The notes under the pieces: generated by a model
Seen by the model: the letters and a program-made list of their open reading frames with translations, nothing else
Databases searched by the model: none
Told to the model about the DNA's origin: nothing
NCBI GenBank assembly: GCA_052032225.1
Contig: JBPEWY010000063.1
Span: 1 to 64,000 of the forward strand
Direction of reading: 5' to 3'
Length of the DNA: 64,000 nucleotides
Source: JBPEWY01 sp052032225
GTDB taxonomy: Bacteria > Bacteroidota > Bacteroidia > Flavobacteriales > Flavobacteriaceae
In this document: one piece after another, positions 15,952 through 25,753 of the stretch
Position numbering within the stretch: the stretch's first letter is position 1
Layout: every line of letters starts with the position of its first letter
Made by a program: the position numbers and the translations under genes

Positions 15952-16633
15952 AAACATTATTACAGATGTTTTTTTTGACTTAGATCATACCTTATGGGAT
16001 TTTGAAAAAAACTCGGCATTAACATTTAAAAAAATACTTAATGAGCATAATGTACCCGTAGCTTTAAATGATTTTTTAGAAGTTTATGTGCCAATTAATT
16101 TTGAGTATTGGAAACTTTATAGAGAAGAAAAAATAACTAAAAAAGATTTAAGGTATTACAGGTTAAAAAACACATTTACTAAGTTAAAAATTGAAGCATC
16201 AGACGATTTAATTTTCACACTATCTGAAGAATACATAAAATATTTACCATCTTTTGGACATTTATTTAATCATACAACAGAAGTTTTGCAGTACTTAAAA
16301 GCTCATTACAAACTTCATATTATAACAAACGGTTTTCATGAAGTACAGCATTATAAACTACGCTCGGCACAAATTATAGATTATTTTACTCACATTATTA
16401 ATTCAGAAATGGTTGGGGTAAAAAAACCAAATCCTCTTATATTTGAATTTGCTTTACAAAAAGCTAATGTATCACCAAAGCAATCCATTATGATTGGAGA
16501 TAACTTAGAGGCAGACATTTTAGGAGCTAAAAATGTTGGTATGCATGCGCTTCATTTTAATTCTAACAATCAAAATAAACATAACCACGCACAAATAATT
16601 ACTAGTCTTTTAGAAATAAAAAACTATTTATAG
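15941..16633 (+). CDS. HAD-family noncanonical pyrimidine nucleotidase (YjjG type)
   Basis: A 230-residue haloacid dehalogenase superfamily phosphatase. Motif I FFDLDHTLWDFEKNS carries the nucleophile and general-acid Asp. Motif II is LHIITNGF, motif III the lysine in VGVKKPNPLIFEFAL, and motif IV IMIGDNLEADILGA. The cap sequence and length fit the YjjG group, which hydrolyses noncanonical pyrimidine nucleoside monophosphates as house-cleaning. It overlaps the deacetylase-like gene by 11 bases. Confidence 0.9.
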   Translation: MKLRNIITDVFFDLDHTLWDFEKNSALTFKKILNEHNVPVALNDFLEVYVPINFEYWKLYREEKITKKDLRYYRLKNTFTKLKIEASDDLIFTLSEEYIKYLPSFGHLFNHTTEVLQYLKAHYKLHIITNGFHEVQHYKLRSAQIIDYFTHIINSEMVGVKKPNPLIFEFALQKANVSPKQSIMIGDNLEADILGAKNVGMHALHFNSNNQNKHNHAQIITSLLEIKNYL

Positions 16634-16669
16634 AGTTATACTATTTAGTAAATAAAGGTATGACTGGTT

Positions 16670-17230
16670 ATGAAGTGTAGTTTACAAAACATTTTTTGCA
16701 AAGTATCTTTACAAAAAGGGTTATTATTTACTACTTTTTTGCTCTTATTATCTTGTGTTAAGGATGTAGATTTTAATCAAGCAGAAGACTTTCAGGCTAC
16801 TCCTGTATATACTGCCAATCTTGTTTTTTTTGAGCTAACTGCACAAGAAATGGCCCAAGCACCACAACCAATAAATGTTACAGACAACACATCGTTTAGG
16901 GTTTTAACAGAAGAAGGATTTATACAAGACAATACCATAAGAGCCCAATTGTTTTTAGAGTTTACCAATACAATAGGGCAACCTTTTAGTATTCAAGTAA
17001 CACTATTAGATGATAACGATCAGGTTACAGATACTTTCCAGATTAATATTCCGGCCTCTTCGGGAGCTGAGGTTGTCAGAAATACAACTAGAGATTACCA
17101 AGGTCAAAATTTAGATGCATTTTTACAAACCACCCAAATTGTAATAAATTTTCAGGGTAATGTAACAGCCCAAGATACTGGTACTTTACAATTAAAATCA
17201 TCAGGAACTTTATATATGTTGTTTGAATGA
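16670..17230 (+). CDS. Lipoprotein of unknown function
   Basis: A 186-residue lipoprotein. The long N-terminus ends in lipobox LLLSC (Cys29), followed by VKDVDFNQAEDFQATPVYTA. The rest looks beta-rich and may be a single adhesin-like or beta-sandwich domain. I do not recognise the family. It overlaps the DUF5723 gene by 4 bases (ATGA) and a third secreted protein follows, so it belongs to a three-gene envelope module. Confidence 0.7.
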   Translation: MKCSLQNIFCKVSLQKGLLFTTFLLLLSCVKDVDFNQAEDFQATPVYTANLVFFELTAQEMAQAPQPINVTDNTSFRVLTEEGFIQDNTIRAQLFLEFTNTIGQPFSIQVTLLDDNDQVTDTFQINIPASSGAEVVRNTTRDYQGQNLDAFLQTTQIVINFQGNVTAQDTGTLQLKSSGTLYMLFE

Positions 17231-18648
17231 GAAAACTAACAATTACCATAGTGCTATTATTATGGGGAATGGTTGGGTTTTCGCAAAACAACCAAACCCT
17301 GTATGGTTTTACTAAAATCCCACAATCTCTTTTATTAAACCCTGGGGCCGATGTAAATTTTAATGGCTACGTTGGAATGCCGGCGCTTTCAGGAATTCAA
17401 ATAAATGCAAGATCAAGTGGAATTTCGATTTACGATTTATTTGCAGATAATAACGTAGATTTTAACGTTAAAGTAGCTCAAGCAATTAATGATCTTAATT
17501 TTAGAGACGATTTTGGAGTTACCCAACAATTAGAATTAATTTCTGTAGGCTTTAAAGGAAACAGATGGCATGAAAACACATTTTACTCTATGGGAGTATA
17601 TCAGGAGTTAGATGCCTATGCATTTTGGCCAGATGATCCCGCTGTTTTATTTTATGATGGTAATTTTAATCATATAGGCAGAAAATTTGATTTAGGCCAG
17701 ATACTTGCCCGAGGAGAGTTACTTACAGTATTTCATTTTGGAATTAATAAAAAAATAAACAAGAAATTACGAGTAGGAGGTAGGGCTAAATTGTACAATA
17801 GTATCATAGAAGTTTCTAGCATTAATAACAGGGGAGCATTTACTACAGAATTAGGTTCAGATAATGTATACACACAAACATTAAGTGTAAACATGTCTGT
17901 AAAAACTGCCGGTATTAAAGATTTAGACGAGAGTGATAATGCAGGCAAAACATTACTTACAAGGGCTCTTTTAGGAGGAAACTTAGGATTAGGGTTAGAT
18001 GTAGGATTTACATATAATTTAAATAGACAAGAAAAAATAGCTGCCAGTTTACAAGACATAGGTTTTGTTTGGTACACAAAAAACATAGAAAATTATAACG
18101 CATTGGGCTTTTATACCTACCAAGGTATAGAGTTGTTATTCCCGCAAATTGCTAACGCATCTAGCGCAGAAGATTATTGGGAAGATTTAAAACAAGAAAT
18201 AGAAGAAAGTATAGTATATACTAAAAATAGTTCATCTTACATCAGATTAAGGCCATTAAAACTAAGAGCACTTTACAGTTATGGATTTGGAGAAAGAGAG
18301 GTAGAAGAATGTAATTGCCTTTTACCATTAGAGCTTAATCCGTACAGAAATTACGTAGGATTACAGTTATACGGAATCATGCGCCCAAGAGGACCTCAGG
18401 TAGCCTTAACCGGATTTTATCAAAAACATTTATTCTCTTTTTTAGACGCTAAAGCAACATTTACGGTAGATAAATACTCGTTTTCTAATTTAGGGTTAGG
18501 GGTATCGTCTCAAATTGGTACTATAAATATATATGCTATGGCCGATAATATTTTAAGCTATGGAAATCTTGCCAAGGCTAATGCTATTTCATTTCAATTT
18601 GGGATTAACTATATTGCAAAACCTAATGTAAAAAAGAAAATACTATAG
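17227..18648 (+). CDS. DUF5723 family outer-membrane protein
   Basis: A 473-residue protein with signal peptide (cleavage near MVGFSQNNQ), then a beta-barrel-like pattern of alternating strands. It resembles DUF5723, seen in LYGFTKIPQSLLLNPGAD near the N-terminus, FHFGINKKINKKLRVGGRAK and GLGLDVGFTYNLNRQEKIAA. The family resembles PorV/PorQ-type barrels of Bacteroidota envelopes. It is translationally coupled to the preceding lipoprotein and followed after 3 bases by a small secreted protein. The function of the set is unknown. Confidence 0.82.
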   Translation: MRKLTITIVLLLWGMVGFSQNNQTLYGFTKIPQSLLLNPGADVNFNGYVGMPALSGIQINARSSGISIYDLFADNNVDFNVKVAQAINDLNFRDDFGVTQQLELISVGFKGNRWHENTFYSMGVYQELDAYAFWPDDPAVLFYDGNFNHIGRKFDLGQILARGELLTVFHFGINKKINKKLRVGGRAKLYNSIIEVSSINNRGAFTTELGSDNVYTQTLSVNMSVKTAGIKDLDESDNAGKTLLTRALLGGNLGLGLDVGFTYNLNRQEKIAASLQDIGFVWYTKNIENYNALGFYTYQGIELLFPQIANASSAEDYWEDLKQEIEESIVYTKNSSSYIRLRPLKLRALYSYGFGEREVEECNCLLPLELNPYRNYVGLQLYGIMRPRGPQVALTGFYQKHLFSFLDAKATFTVDKYSFSNLGLGVSSQIGTINIYAMADNILSYGNLAKANAISFQFGINYIAKPNVKKKIL

Positions 18649-18651
18649 CAT

Positions 18652-19431
18652 ATGAAAAAGATATTGCTTTTGGGGGTAACACTTTTAAGTTTTATTACAA
18701 CAGCACAAAAAAGTATAAATAACTACGAGTATATAGTTGTACCGGTTAAATTTGACTTTCAGAAAAGAGACAACCAGCACAGGATAAACACAATTACTAA
18801 GTTTTTATTTGAAAAGTACGGTTTTAAAGCCGTTTATAGTAGTAATATGCCTTTGCACATTAAAGCTAATCCTTGTAAAGCGCTACATGCTAATGTTGTA
18901 GATAATTCAAACGTTTTTACCACAAAGGTTCGTGTTGAGATTACAGACTGTAATGGGAAAGTTCTTTACACAACACCAGAGGCAGCTAATAAAATTAAAG
19001 ATTATGAAACGGCTTATAAAACAGCTTTAGAAGAAGCTTTTAAGGATATGGTCATTTTAAATTATCAATATGAGTCTTTAGAGAGTGATCCTGAAGAAGA
19101 AATAACTACAGATATAAAATCCGAACCAACTAATAAACCTGAAGAAAAACCTATTAAAATAGTAAAGGCAGAAAACAAACAAGATTCAGAAGAGGTTTTA
19201 AACAAGCAGCCTATTTTAAAACCAAATATGCTTTATGCGCAACCTATAGAGAATGGTTATCAATTAATTGATAGTACTCCAAAAGTGGTATATATTATTA
19301 AAAAAACAAGTTCTGAAAATGAATTTATTGTTACCAGTGGAGGAATATTAAAAAAAGTAAATGGAGTTTGGATTTTAGAGTTTTACGAAGACAATAAATT
19401 ACAGCGAAAACAACTAAACATTAAGTTTTAA
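18652..19431 (+). CDS. Secreted protein of unknown function
   Basis: A 259-residue protein with a signal peptide (MKKILLLGVTLLSFITTAQ), then a globular part with a cysteine pair (CKALH and ITDCNGK) in residues about 80-110. A charged low-complexity linker (about 143-180, rich in Glu and Lys) and a C-terminal domain ending LEFYEDNKLQRKQLNIKF follow. I do not recognise the family. It is third in the envelope module. Its stop codon shares the palindrome TTAA with the stop of the converging rarA. Confidence 0.7.
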   Translation: MKKILLLGVTLLSFITTAQKSINNYEYIVVPVKFDFQKRDNQHRINTITKFLFEKYGFKAVYSSNMPLHIKANPCKALHANVVDNSNVFTTKVRVEITDCNGKVLYTTPEAANKIKDYETAYKTALEEAFKDMVILNYQYESLESDPEEEITTDIKSEPTNKPEEKPIKIVKAENKQDSEEVLNKQPILKPNMLYAQPIENGYQLIDSTPKVVYIIKKTSSENEFIVTSGGILKKVNGVWILEFYEDNKLQRKQLNIKF

Positions 19432-20705
19432 TAGTTGTATTTGTCTTTCCAACGCGTTTTTAAAAAGTCTCTAATAGCTTTTTCTCTGGTATTATTTCCA
19501 GGCTCAAATAGCTTTGTGTTTGCAATAGCTTCGGGTAAAAACTCATGTGACACAAAGTTATTCTCATAATCGTGAGCATATTTGTAGTTTTCACCGTAAC
19601 CAAGCTCTTTCATTAATTTGGTTGGAGCATTTCTAATAGAAAGAGGCACCGGCAAATCGCCGGTTTCACGAACTAATTTTTGAGCGTTTTTAATAGCCAT
19701 ATACGAGGCGTTGCTTTTAGGAGAAGTTGCTAAGTAAATAGCGCACTGGCTTAATATTATACGAGCCTCAGGATACCCGATTGTGGTTACCGCCTGAAAA
19801 GTATTATTAGCAATAACCAATGCAGTAGGATTTGCATTGCCAATATCTTCTGAGGCTAAAATTAGCATTCGTCTGGCAATAAACTTAACGTCTTCGCCTC
19901 CTTCTATCATCCTAGCCAACCAATATACAGCAGCATTAGGATCACTTCCTCGGATAGATTTTATAAATGCAGAAATAATATCGTAGTGTTGCTCTCCTGT
20001 TTTATCATACAAAACAGTGTTTTGCTGTACTTTGTCTGTTACTAATTTATTGGTTATTGTAATAGTAGAACTCTCCTCAGACATTACAATAAGCTCAAAT
20101 ATATTTAGCAATTTTCTAGCATCACCACCAGACAGCCTAATAATAGCTTCGGTTTCTTTTAACTTTATATTTTTTTTAGAAATAACGTCATCTTCTTTAA
20201 TAGCTCTATGTAACAATGCTTCTAATTCTTCTTTAGAAAAAGGATTTAAAGTATAAACTTGACATCTAGACAGCAAAGCGGGAATAACTTCAAAACTAGG
20301 GTTTTCTGTTGTTGCACCAATTAAGGTAATCCAACCTTTTTCTACAGCTCCGAGTAATGAATCTTGTTGCGATTTACTAAATCTGTGGATTTCATCAATA
20401 AATAAAATTGGGTTTTTTGTGGTAAATAAACCATCGCTTTTTTTTGCCTTTTCAATAACTTCTCTCACATCTTTTACACCAGAGCTAATAGCACTTAGGG
20501 TATAAAACGGGCGACCACTTTCATGAGCAATTATATTAGCTAATGTTGTTTTTCCGGTTCCCGGAGGTCCCCAGAAAATTAGAGAAGGAATCACTCCAGA
20601 CTTTATTTGTTGTGTTAGTGCACCATTACTACCAACTAAATGTTGCTGGCTTAAATAAGCGTCCAAAGTTTTTGGGCGCATGCGTTCTGCTAACGGTATA
20701 TTCAT
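19428..20705 (-). CDS. rarA: Replication-associated recombination protein A (MgsA/WRNIP1 family AAA ATPase)
   Basis: A 425-residue AAA+ ATPase acting at stalled replication forks. Walker A is GPPGTGKT (46-53), Walker B LFIDEIHRF, sensor region LIGATTENPSFEV. The C-terminal half has ISAFIKSIRGSDPNAAVYWL and FIARRMLILASEDIG, typical of the RarA tetramerisation domain. It diverges from the rhomboid gene across 74 bases. A TACCTTTA -7-like element lies on the minus strand just before it. Confidence 0.96.
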   Translation of the reverse strand: MNIPLAERMRPKTLDAYLSQQHLVGSNGALTQQIKSGVIPSLIFWGPPGTGKTTLANIIAHESGRPFYTLSAISSGVKDVREVIEKAKKSDGLFTTKNPILFIDEIHRFSKSQQDSLLGAVEKGWITLIGATTENPSFEVIPALLSRCQVYTLNPFSKEELEALLHRAIKEDDVISKKNIKLKETEAIIRLSGGDARKLLNIFELIVMSEESSTITITNKLVTDKVQQNTVLYDKTGEQHYDIISAFIKSIRGSDPNAAVYWLARMIEGGEDVKFIARRMLILASEDIGNANPTALVIANNTFQAVTTIGYPEARIILSQCAIYLATSPKSNASYMAIKNAQKLVRETGDLPVPLSIRNAPTKLMKELGYGENYKYAHDYENNFVSHEFLPEAIANTKLFEPGNNTREKAIRDFLKTRWKDKYNY

Positions 20706-20761
20706 AGTGTAAAGGTACTACAAAACCAAAAACTAAAATAGGGTTGTAGTTTAGTTTATAT

Positions 20762-20769
20762 TATCTTTA
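20762..20769 (+). promoter_or_regulatory. Candidate -7 element for rhomboid gene
   Basis: TATCTTTA, one mismatch from TAnnTTTG, with a TTG 15 bases upstream (20744-20746), shorter than the usual spacer. The ATG follows 10 bases later. Confidence 0.35.
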
Positions 20770-20779
20770 AATTGTAGAA

Positions 20780-21520
20780 ATGAAAACTTTAGAAACTAAA
20801 AATAAGATATACCAAGCTGTATTTATTCCACTTTCATTTGTGTTTTTACTATGGTTTGTTTTTTGGATAGAAACAAATTTTAAGATTGATTTTTCTTCTT
20901 ATGGTATTTATCCAAGAACAATTAGTGGGTTAAAAGGAGTTCTATTTAGTCCGTTTATACACGGTTCACTTTCTCATTTATACAACAATTCTATACCCCT
21001 TTTAGTTTTAGGAGCTTCGCTTTTATTTTTTTATAAGCCTATTAGTGTACGTGTACTTTTATTTGGCTGGATAATGGGGGGTCTTTTAACTTGGCTTGTA
21101 GCAAGAGAAGCTTACCACATAGGAGCAAGCTTGTTAATTTACATGTTGGTTAGTTTTATATTTTTTACAGGAATATTATCTAAACATTTTAGATTGGTTG
21201 CGCTTTCACTCTTGGTGGTTTTTATTTACGGAAGTATGATGTGGTATGTTTTTCCGATAGAAGAAAAGATTTCTTGGGAAGGGCATTTGTCTGGTTTTAT
21301 ATCCGGTTTAATATTGGCCTTAATTTATGGTAAAAAAATGAAACCAGCTCCAAAATACGATTGGGAAAAACCAGACTACAACGAAGCAAGCGACCCCTTT
21401 TTACAACATTTTGATCAAGATGGAAATTTTATTGAAAATAAAGATGAGAGCACTAATGAGACTGAGAGTAAAGTGAAAATTAATTATAATTATAGAGCCA
21501 ACAAATCAGATAATAATTAA
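20780..21520 (+). CDS. Rhomboid family intramembrane protease
   Basis: A 246-residue membrane protein with about six membrane segments and a soluble C-terminal tail of about 55 residues. Rhomboid landmarks are HGSLSHLYNN (61-70), catalytic Ser117 in HIGASLLIYM, and catalytic His169 in WEGHLSG. The usual GxSG motif here reads GASL, so the Gly after the serine is replaced by Leu; the Ser/His dyad is intact. It cleaves membrane-embedded substrates; none is known here. It converges on rlmB, the two stops sharing TTAA. Confidence 0.9.
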   Translation: MKTLETKNKIYQAVFIPLSFVFLLWFVFWIETNFKIDFSSYGIYPRTISGLKGVLFSPFIHGSLSHLYNNSIPLLVLGASLLFFYKPISVRVLLFGWIMGGLLTWLVAREAYHIGASLLIYMLVSFIFFTGILSKHFRLVALSLLVVFIYGSMMWYVFPIEEKISWEGHLSGFISGLILALIYGKKMKPAPKYDWEKPDYNEASDPFLQHFDQDGNFIENKDESTNETESKVKINYNYRANKSDNN

Positions 21521-22254
21521 CTCATTCTTTGCCTAACTACTTCATAAAGTATAGCTCCACAAGCAACAGAAACATTTAAAGATTCTATTTCTCCTAAAAT
21601 CGGTAGTTTACCTTTTTCATCAACTATTTTTAAAACTCCTGCAGACACACCAACATCTTCAGCACCCATAATAATGGCTAAAGGTTCTGATAGTGATAAT
21701 TGGTAGATTGCCTTATCTGTTTTTTCTGTTGCAGCAACTGTTTTTATACCGGATGCTTGTAAATAGTAAACAGCATCTTTAATATGATTTACTTTGCATA
21801 TTGGGACTTTAAAGGCTGCACCGGCAGAAGTTTTTACAGTATCTGCAGTAACAGGTGCTGCACCCTTTTTAGGAATAATTATACCATGAACTCCTGTACA
21901 TTCAGCAGTTCTAATTATAGCGCCAAAATTTCTAACATCAGAAATATGGTCCAATACTAAAAAAAGGGGAGTTTCTCCTCTTTCTATTGTACTAATAACT
22001 AAGTTTTCAAAATCCGCATATTCAATAGGAGAGGTGATAGCTACAATACCTTGATGATTTTTTTTGGTAAATTTATTGAGCTTTACCAATGGCACATAGC
22101 TTCTGGCTATATCGTTTTTATTAAGCAGGGTATTTAACTGGTTAAAAAGCTCTCCTTTAAGCCCTTTTTGTATAAACACTTTTTCTATTGTCTTCCCGGA
22201 GTTTATAGCTTCTATAGTAGCTCTTATGCCATAGATTTCATGGCTTTTATTCAT
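21517..22254 (-). CDS. rlmB: 23S rRNA (guanosine-2'-O)-methyltransferase RlmB (SpoU family)
   Basis: A 245-residue SpoU/TrmH-type methyltransferase. The N-terminal L30e-like substrate-binding domain includes IYGIRATIEAINSGKTIEKV. The C-terminal knotted SAM domain carries motif 1 LDHISDVRNFGAIIRTAECT, motif 2 IIMGAEDVG and motif 3 LPILGEIESLNVSVACGAIL. It 2'-O-methylates 23S rRNA, G2251 in E. coli. It starts 4 bases after the end of the VCBS lipoprotein gene on the same strand, so it may be read from that transcript. Confidence 0.95.
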   Translation of the reverse strand: MNKSHEIYGIRATIEAINSGKTIEKVFIQKGLKGELFNQLNTLLNKNDIARSYVPLVKLNKFTKKNHQGIVAITSPIEYADFENLVISTIERGETPLFLVLDHISDVRNFGAIIRTAECTGVHGIIIPKKGAAPVTADTVKTSAGAAFKVPICKVNHIKDAVYYLQASGIKTVAATEKTDKAIYQLSLSEPLAIIMGAEDVGVSAGVLKIVDEKGKLPILGEIESLNVSVACGAILYEVVRQRMS

Positions 22255-22258
22255 AAAA

Positions 22259-25200
22259 TTAATTTTTAGTATTTAATTCAACACCGTAAAGTTCTTCGTT
22301 GTTTCTCGCAGCCAACAAAAGTAATTTTTTATTTGATAGCTTTAAGCTTTTAAGTGATTTTACATTCCCCGGAATATATAAACCAGATTCATGAGCAGGA
22401 ATTGGTAAGTAGCCATCTTTTTTGTTAGATAATAACACCAATCCTGTACCCATATCTAACCTAGGGGTTTCTACTTCTGTATTGTAAATATTACCAATTA
22501 AAATAAGATCGTCAAATGAATCATTATTAACATCCTTAACAACTACATCTAAAACAGGGAACATTTGTGCTGCAACTGGAAGTAATTTCTTCTCAAATTT
22601 ACCGTAACCTTTATTCAATAAAAGCATGCTCCTAAACTCTGTAGCGTCAAAAGATATGGCATTCTTAAGCTTGTCACCATATATTTCATCAAGAGTAGCA
22701 TTAGCAAACTCACTATACGTTGGAAACTTCTCTATTATAAAAGGCATCTGTTGTGATGAACACTCTCTACCTCTTACGGGAACATATTTATCTTTATATT
22801 TTTTACTCAAAACAATATCGAATGTTCCATTATCATCAAAATCATTTCCATAAACTTTAAAAGGCTTGTCTTTGCTTGCTTTAAATTTAATGTTTAATCC
22901 AACATTCCCAATAATATAATCAGGCAAACCATCATTATTAACATCTGTTTCTTTAACGGTAAACCACCATCCTTTTTCATTATCTACTCCAATTTCTCTA
23001 GATACATCTTTAAATGTACCTTTCATGTTCTTAAAGAAGCCAATGTGAGTCCATTCTCCAACAACAATAAAATCATCCCATCCATCTGCATTAAAATCTG
23101 TTTTAATGAGTTTATTTATTATTCCAAAATTCTCAATTTCCGGAGCAATTTCTTTTGTAACATCTTCTAAGTTTTTGTCATTGTTTTCATAAATAAAAGA
23201 ATTTGCAGGTTTAGGGTATTGTTTTGGTATAATTCTATTACCTACGATAACATCTAAATCACCATCTTTATCGAAATCTAAAGAAATAACTGTTTTTCCG
23301 CTTTCTTTGTTGTTTAATAGTGTGTTTTGTGAAAGTTTCACAAAATTACCTTTACCATCATTAATATAAAGTCTGTCAGAGTATCTATCATCTCCTTTTT
23401 TAAACTCATTTCCTCCACTTATTACCATTAAATCTAAATCGGAGTCTCCATCAAAATCAAAAAACAAAGATTCCATATCCTCATGTAACCTATCTGCTTC
23501 AAATACAGATTCAGATGATTTATAGAAAGTATTTTGATTTGTTTGAATATAGAGTGTACCTGCTTGACCAGCAGCGCCACCAACATAAAAATCCTCTAAA
23601 CCGTCATTGTTTACATCTGCTACCGAAAGGTGAGGCCCCAGGGTAGATTGTTTGTAAGGAAGTAATATTTCTTCTTCAAAATCATCATAAATATTTTCAT
23701 TATGTTTAAAATCAATATTATAATTTTTTAAAGAAGCAGTTTTAAAAATTGTACTTTTATTGTTTTTAGGAATTGATTTCTTAATTGCATCTTTTTCATA
23801 AAAAACAAGTTCTGTATTTGCTTTTACATTAGTTTTTTGTTCTAATTTTCCTGATGGCCATTCTACAGTGATTGTATCTATTTTACTATAATTACCTAAC
23901 CCAAAATGTGCAACATTTTCTACTGCAGACATATAGCCTCTCACTCTTTTTGTTTCTGAAAACTGTTTCTTATTGGCATAGGTAATTGTAACTTTTGCAA
24001 AAGGCTCTGAGGTGTTGCCTATAGTTTTAACTCTTAGATAGTTACCTAATTTTTTTTCTACAGATAAGTTTTTATATAAAAAAGCATTATCATCTATGTT
24101 ATTAACTACTAAGTCTAAATCGCCATCATTATCTAAATCACCAATTGCGGCACCGTTAGAGAAAGAATAGTCTGCTAATCCCCAGCTGATTGCTTCATTA
24201 TTGAAAATCAAACTGTCTTTGCTTTCATATAGAATGTTAGGAAGTTTTTCAGATGGCATTTGATGATACAATTCTTCTTGTACATTTAGAGGAATGTTAT
24301 TCCCGTACATTTTTTTTGCTTCATTAACTTTCATTCTGAGGTCATTGTCTAATGCATATCTTCTATAGCCATTTGTTACATATATATCTTTTTTTTCGTC
24401 ATGATTTAAATCTTCTATTAAAACTGTCCAGCTCCAATCTGTATTGGCTGTATTAGAAAGTTGGGCAATATTATGGTATTTACCGTTGCCTAAGTTTAAC
24501 TGTAAGCTGTTATACATGTATTGATATTGAAACTTGGCTTTTTCAACCAAAAAATTAAATCGATCTACACTCATAGAAGCCATTAGTGTTTTGGATCTAA
24601 CATGATCTGTAGAAGCCATGTCTAAAACAAAAATATCTTGTAATGCATCATTGTTTACATCTGCAATATCAACACCCATTCCGTAAAAAGAAATTTGATT
24701 TGTGGCATCTTTTATTGCATTAGAGAAAGTTCCATTTTTATTATTAATATACATAGCATCTGGTATGTAGTAATCACTTGCAATATAAATATCTAACCAA
24801 CCATCATTGTTTATGTCACTAACACATAAGCCTAAACCAAACACCGGATTTAAAATTCCCGAAGATTGTGTTACATCGGTAAATTTATTCCCGTCATTTC
24901 TGTAAAGTTTTGAGGTATTATAATAAAGTAAATCAGGGTTGTTTGCTAATATTTTAGAGAAGCTTATTGGGTCGTAGCCATATAGCTCGTTTTCATTCAT
25001 TACAATGCAATCTAAATCACCATCTTTATCATAGTCAAAGAAAGCAGATTGTGTGCTAATACCCATATCTGCCAAACCATATTCTTCTGCACTTTCTTTG
25101 AATGTTAAGTTTTGTTGATTTATAAAAAGAAGATTTTTTCTTTGGTCTCTTTTAAATGGGCCTCCTTGCGACACATAAATATCTTTCCAACCATCGTTAT

Positions 25201-25615
25201 TAATATCTACAAAAGTCACTCCATTAGCCCAAAACTTTCCAACATTAATATTTGCTTGCGCTGTTACATCTTCAAATTTTAAGTTACCTTTATTTAAGTA
25301 CAGTTTATTTTCTACTTGATTTCCACAAAAAAATATATCAAGTAACCCATCATTATTTATGTCTTCAATACCTACTCCTGCACCATTGTAGAAGTAATCA
25401 AAATCAAAAAGGTTTTCAAGAGTTTTTATGTTCTCTTTTAAGTTATTTGAGAAATTAATATTGCTTTCAGAACTAGATATTTTTTCAAAAACATTAGTTG
25501 AAGCTTGCTCTGTATGATTATTATTTTGATAATTTTTAGTGTTGTTTGATGAATTTTTTTTGCATCCAACAAATAAAATAATAACTACTATTAAGGCTAC
25601 AGTTTTAGCATTCAT
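22259..25615 (-). CDS. FG-GAP/VCBS-repeat lipoprotein with ASPIC/UnbV-like segment
   Basis: A 1118-residue surface lipoprotein. Lipobox FVGC gives Cys18. The body is built of FG-GAP/VCBS-type beta-propeller repeats, each with a calcium-loop signature such as DINNDGLLDIF, DINNDGWKDIY, DYDKDGDLDC, DLDNDGDLDLV, DVNNDGLEDFY and DFDKDGDLDV. A CRTAC1/ASPIC_UnbV-like segment follows the first set (ITVEWPSGKLEQKTNV, about 598-613). Such proteins are often found beside SusC/SusD pairs and may bind ligand or partners at the cell surface. A terminator separates it from the upstream SusC-SusD-lipoprotein unit, and rlmB follows 4 bases later. Confidence 0.85.
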   Translation of the reverse strand: MNAKTVALIVVIILFVGCKKNSSNNTKNYQNNNHTEQASTNVFEKISSSESNINFSNNLKENIKTLENLFDFDYFYNGAGVGIEDINNDGLLDIFFCGNQVENKLYLNKGNLKFEDVTAQANINVGKFWANGVTFVDINNDGWKDIYVSQGGPFKRDQRKNLLFINQQNLTFKESAEEYGLADMGISTQSAFFDYDKDGDLDCIVMNENELYGYDPISFSKILANNPDLLYYNTSKLYRNDGNKFTDVTQSSGILNPVFGLGLCVSDINNDGWLDIYIASDYYIPDAMYINNKNGTFSNAIKDATNQISFYGMGVDIADVNNDALQDIFVLDMASTDHVRSKTLMASMSVDRFNFLVEKAKFQYQYMYNSLQLNLGNGKYHNIAQLSNTANTDWSWTVLIEDLNHDEKKDIYVTNGYRRYALDNDLRMKVNEAKKMYGNNIPLNVQEELYHQMPSEKLPNILYESKDSLIFNNEAISWGLADYSFSNGAAIGDLDNDGDLDLVVNNIDDNAFLYKNLSVEKKLGNYLRVKTIGNTSEPFAKVTITYANKKQFSETKRVRGYMSAVENVAHFGLGNYSKIDTITVEWPSGKLEQKTNVKANTELVFYEKDAIKKSIPKNNKSTIFKTASLKNYNIDFKHNENIYDDFEEEILLPYKQSTLGPHLSVADVNNDGLEDFYVGGAAGQAGTLYIQTNQNTFYKSSESVFEADRLHEDMESLFFDFDGDSDLDLMVISGGNEFKKGDDRYSDRLYINDGKGNFVKLSQNTLLNNKESGKTVISLDFDKDGDLDVIVGNRIIPKQYPKPANSFIYENNDKNLEDVTKEIAPEIENFGIINKLIKTDFNADGWDDFIVVGEWTHIGFFKNMKGTFKDVSREIGVDNEKGWWFTVKETDVNNDGLPDYIIGNVGLNIKFKASKDKPFKVYGNDFDDNGTFDIVLSKKYKDKYVPVRGRECSSQQMPFIIEKFPTYSEFANATLDEIYGDKLKNAISFDATEFRSMLLLNKGYGKFEKKLLPVAAQMFPVLDVVVKDVNNDSFDDLILIGNIYNTEVETPRLDMGTGLVLLSNKKDGYLPIPAHESGLYIPGNVKSLKSLKLSNKKLLLLAARNNEELYGVELNTKN

Positions 25616-25690
25616 GTTGTTATAAAATAAATGGAGTAGGTTTAAACTTAAAATTGTGTTTGCAACAAATATTTTGACCTAAATATAAAA

Positions 25691-25714
25691 AAACCACCTC
25701 AAAAGAGGTGGTTT
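25691..25714 (-). terminator. Terminator of the first SusCD operon
   Basis: A 10-base stem AAACCACCTC/GAGGTGGTTT around an AAAA loop. On the minus strand it is followed by TTTTTATA. It lies 40 bases after the stop of the 312-residue lipoprotein gene and before the VCBS gene, so the VCBS gene needs its own promoter or read-through. Confidence 0.85.
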
Positions 25715-25753
25715 AAATTTAAAAAACATTGTTTTATAATTATGCCTTTTTAA

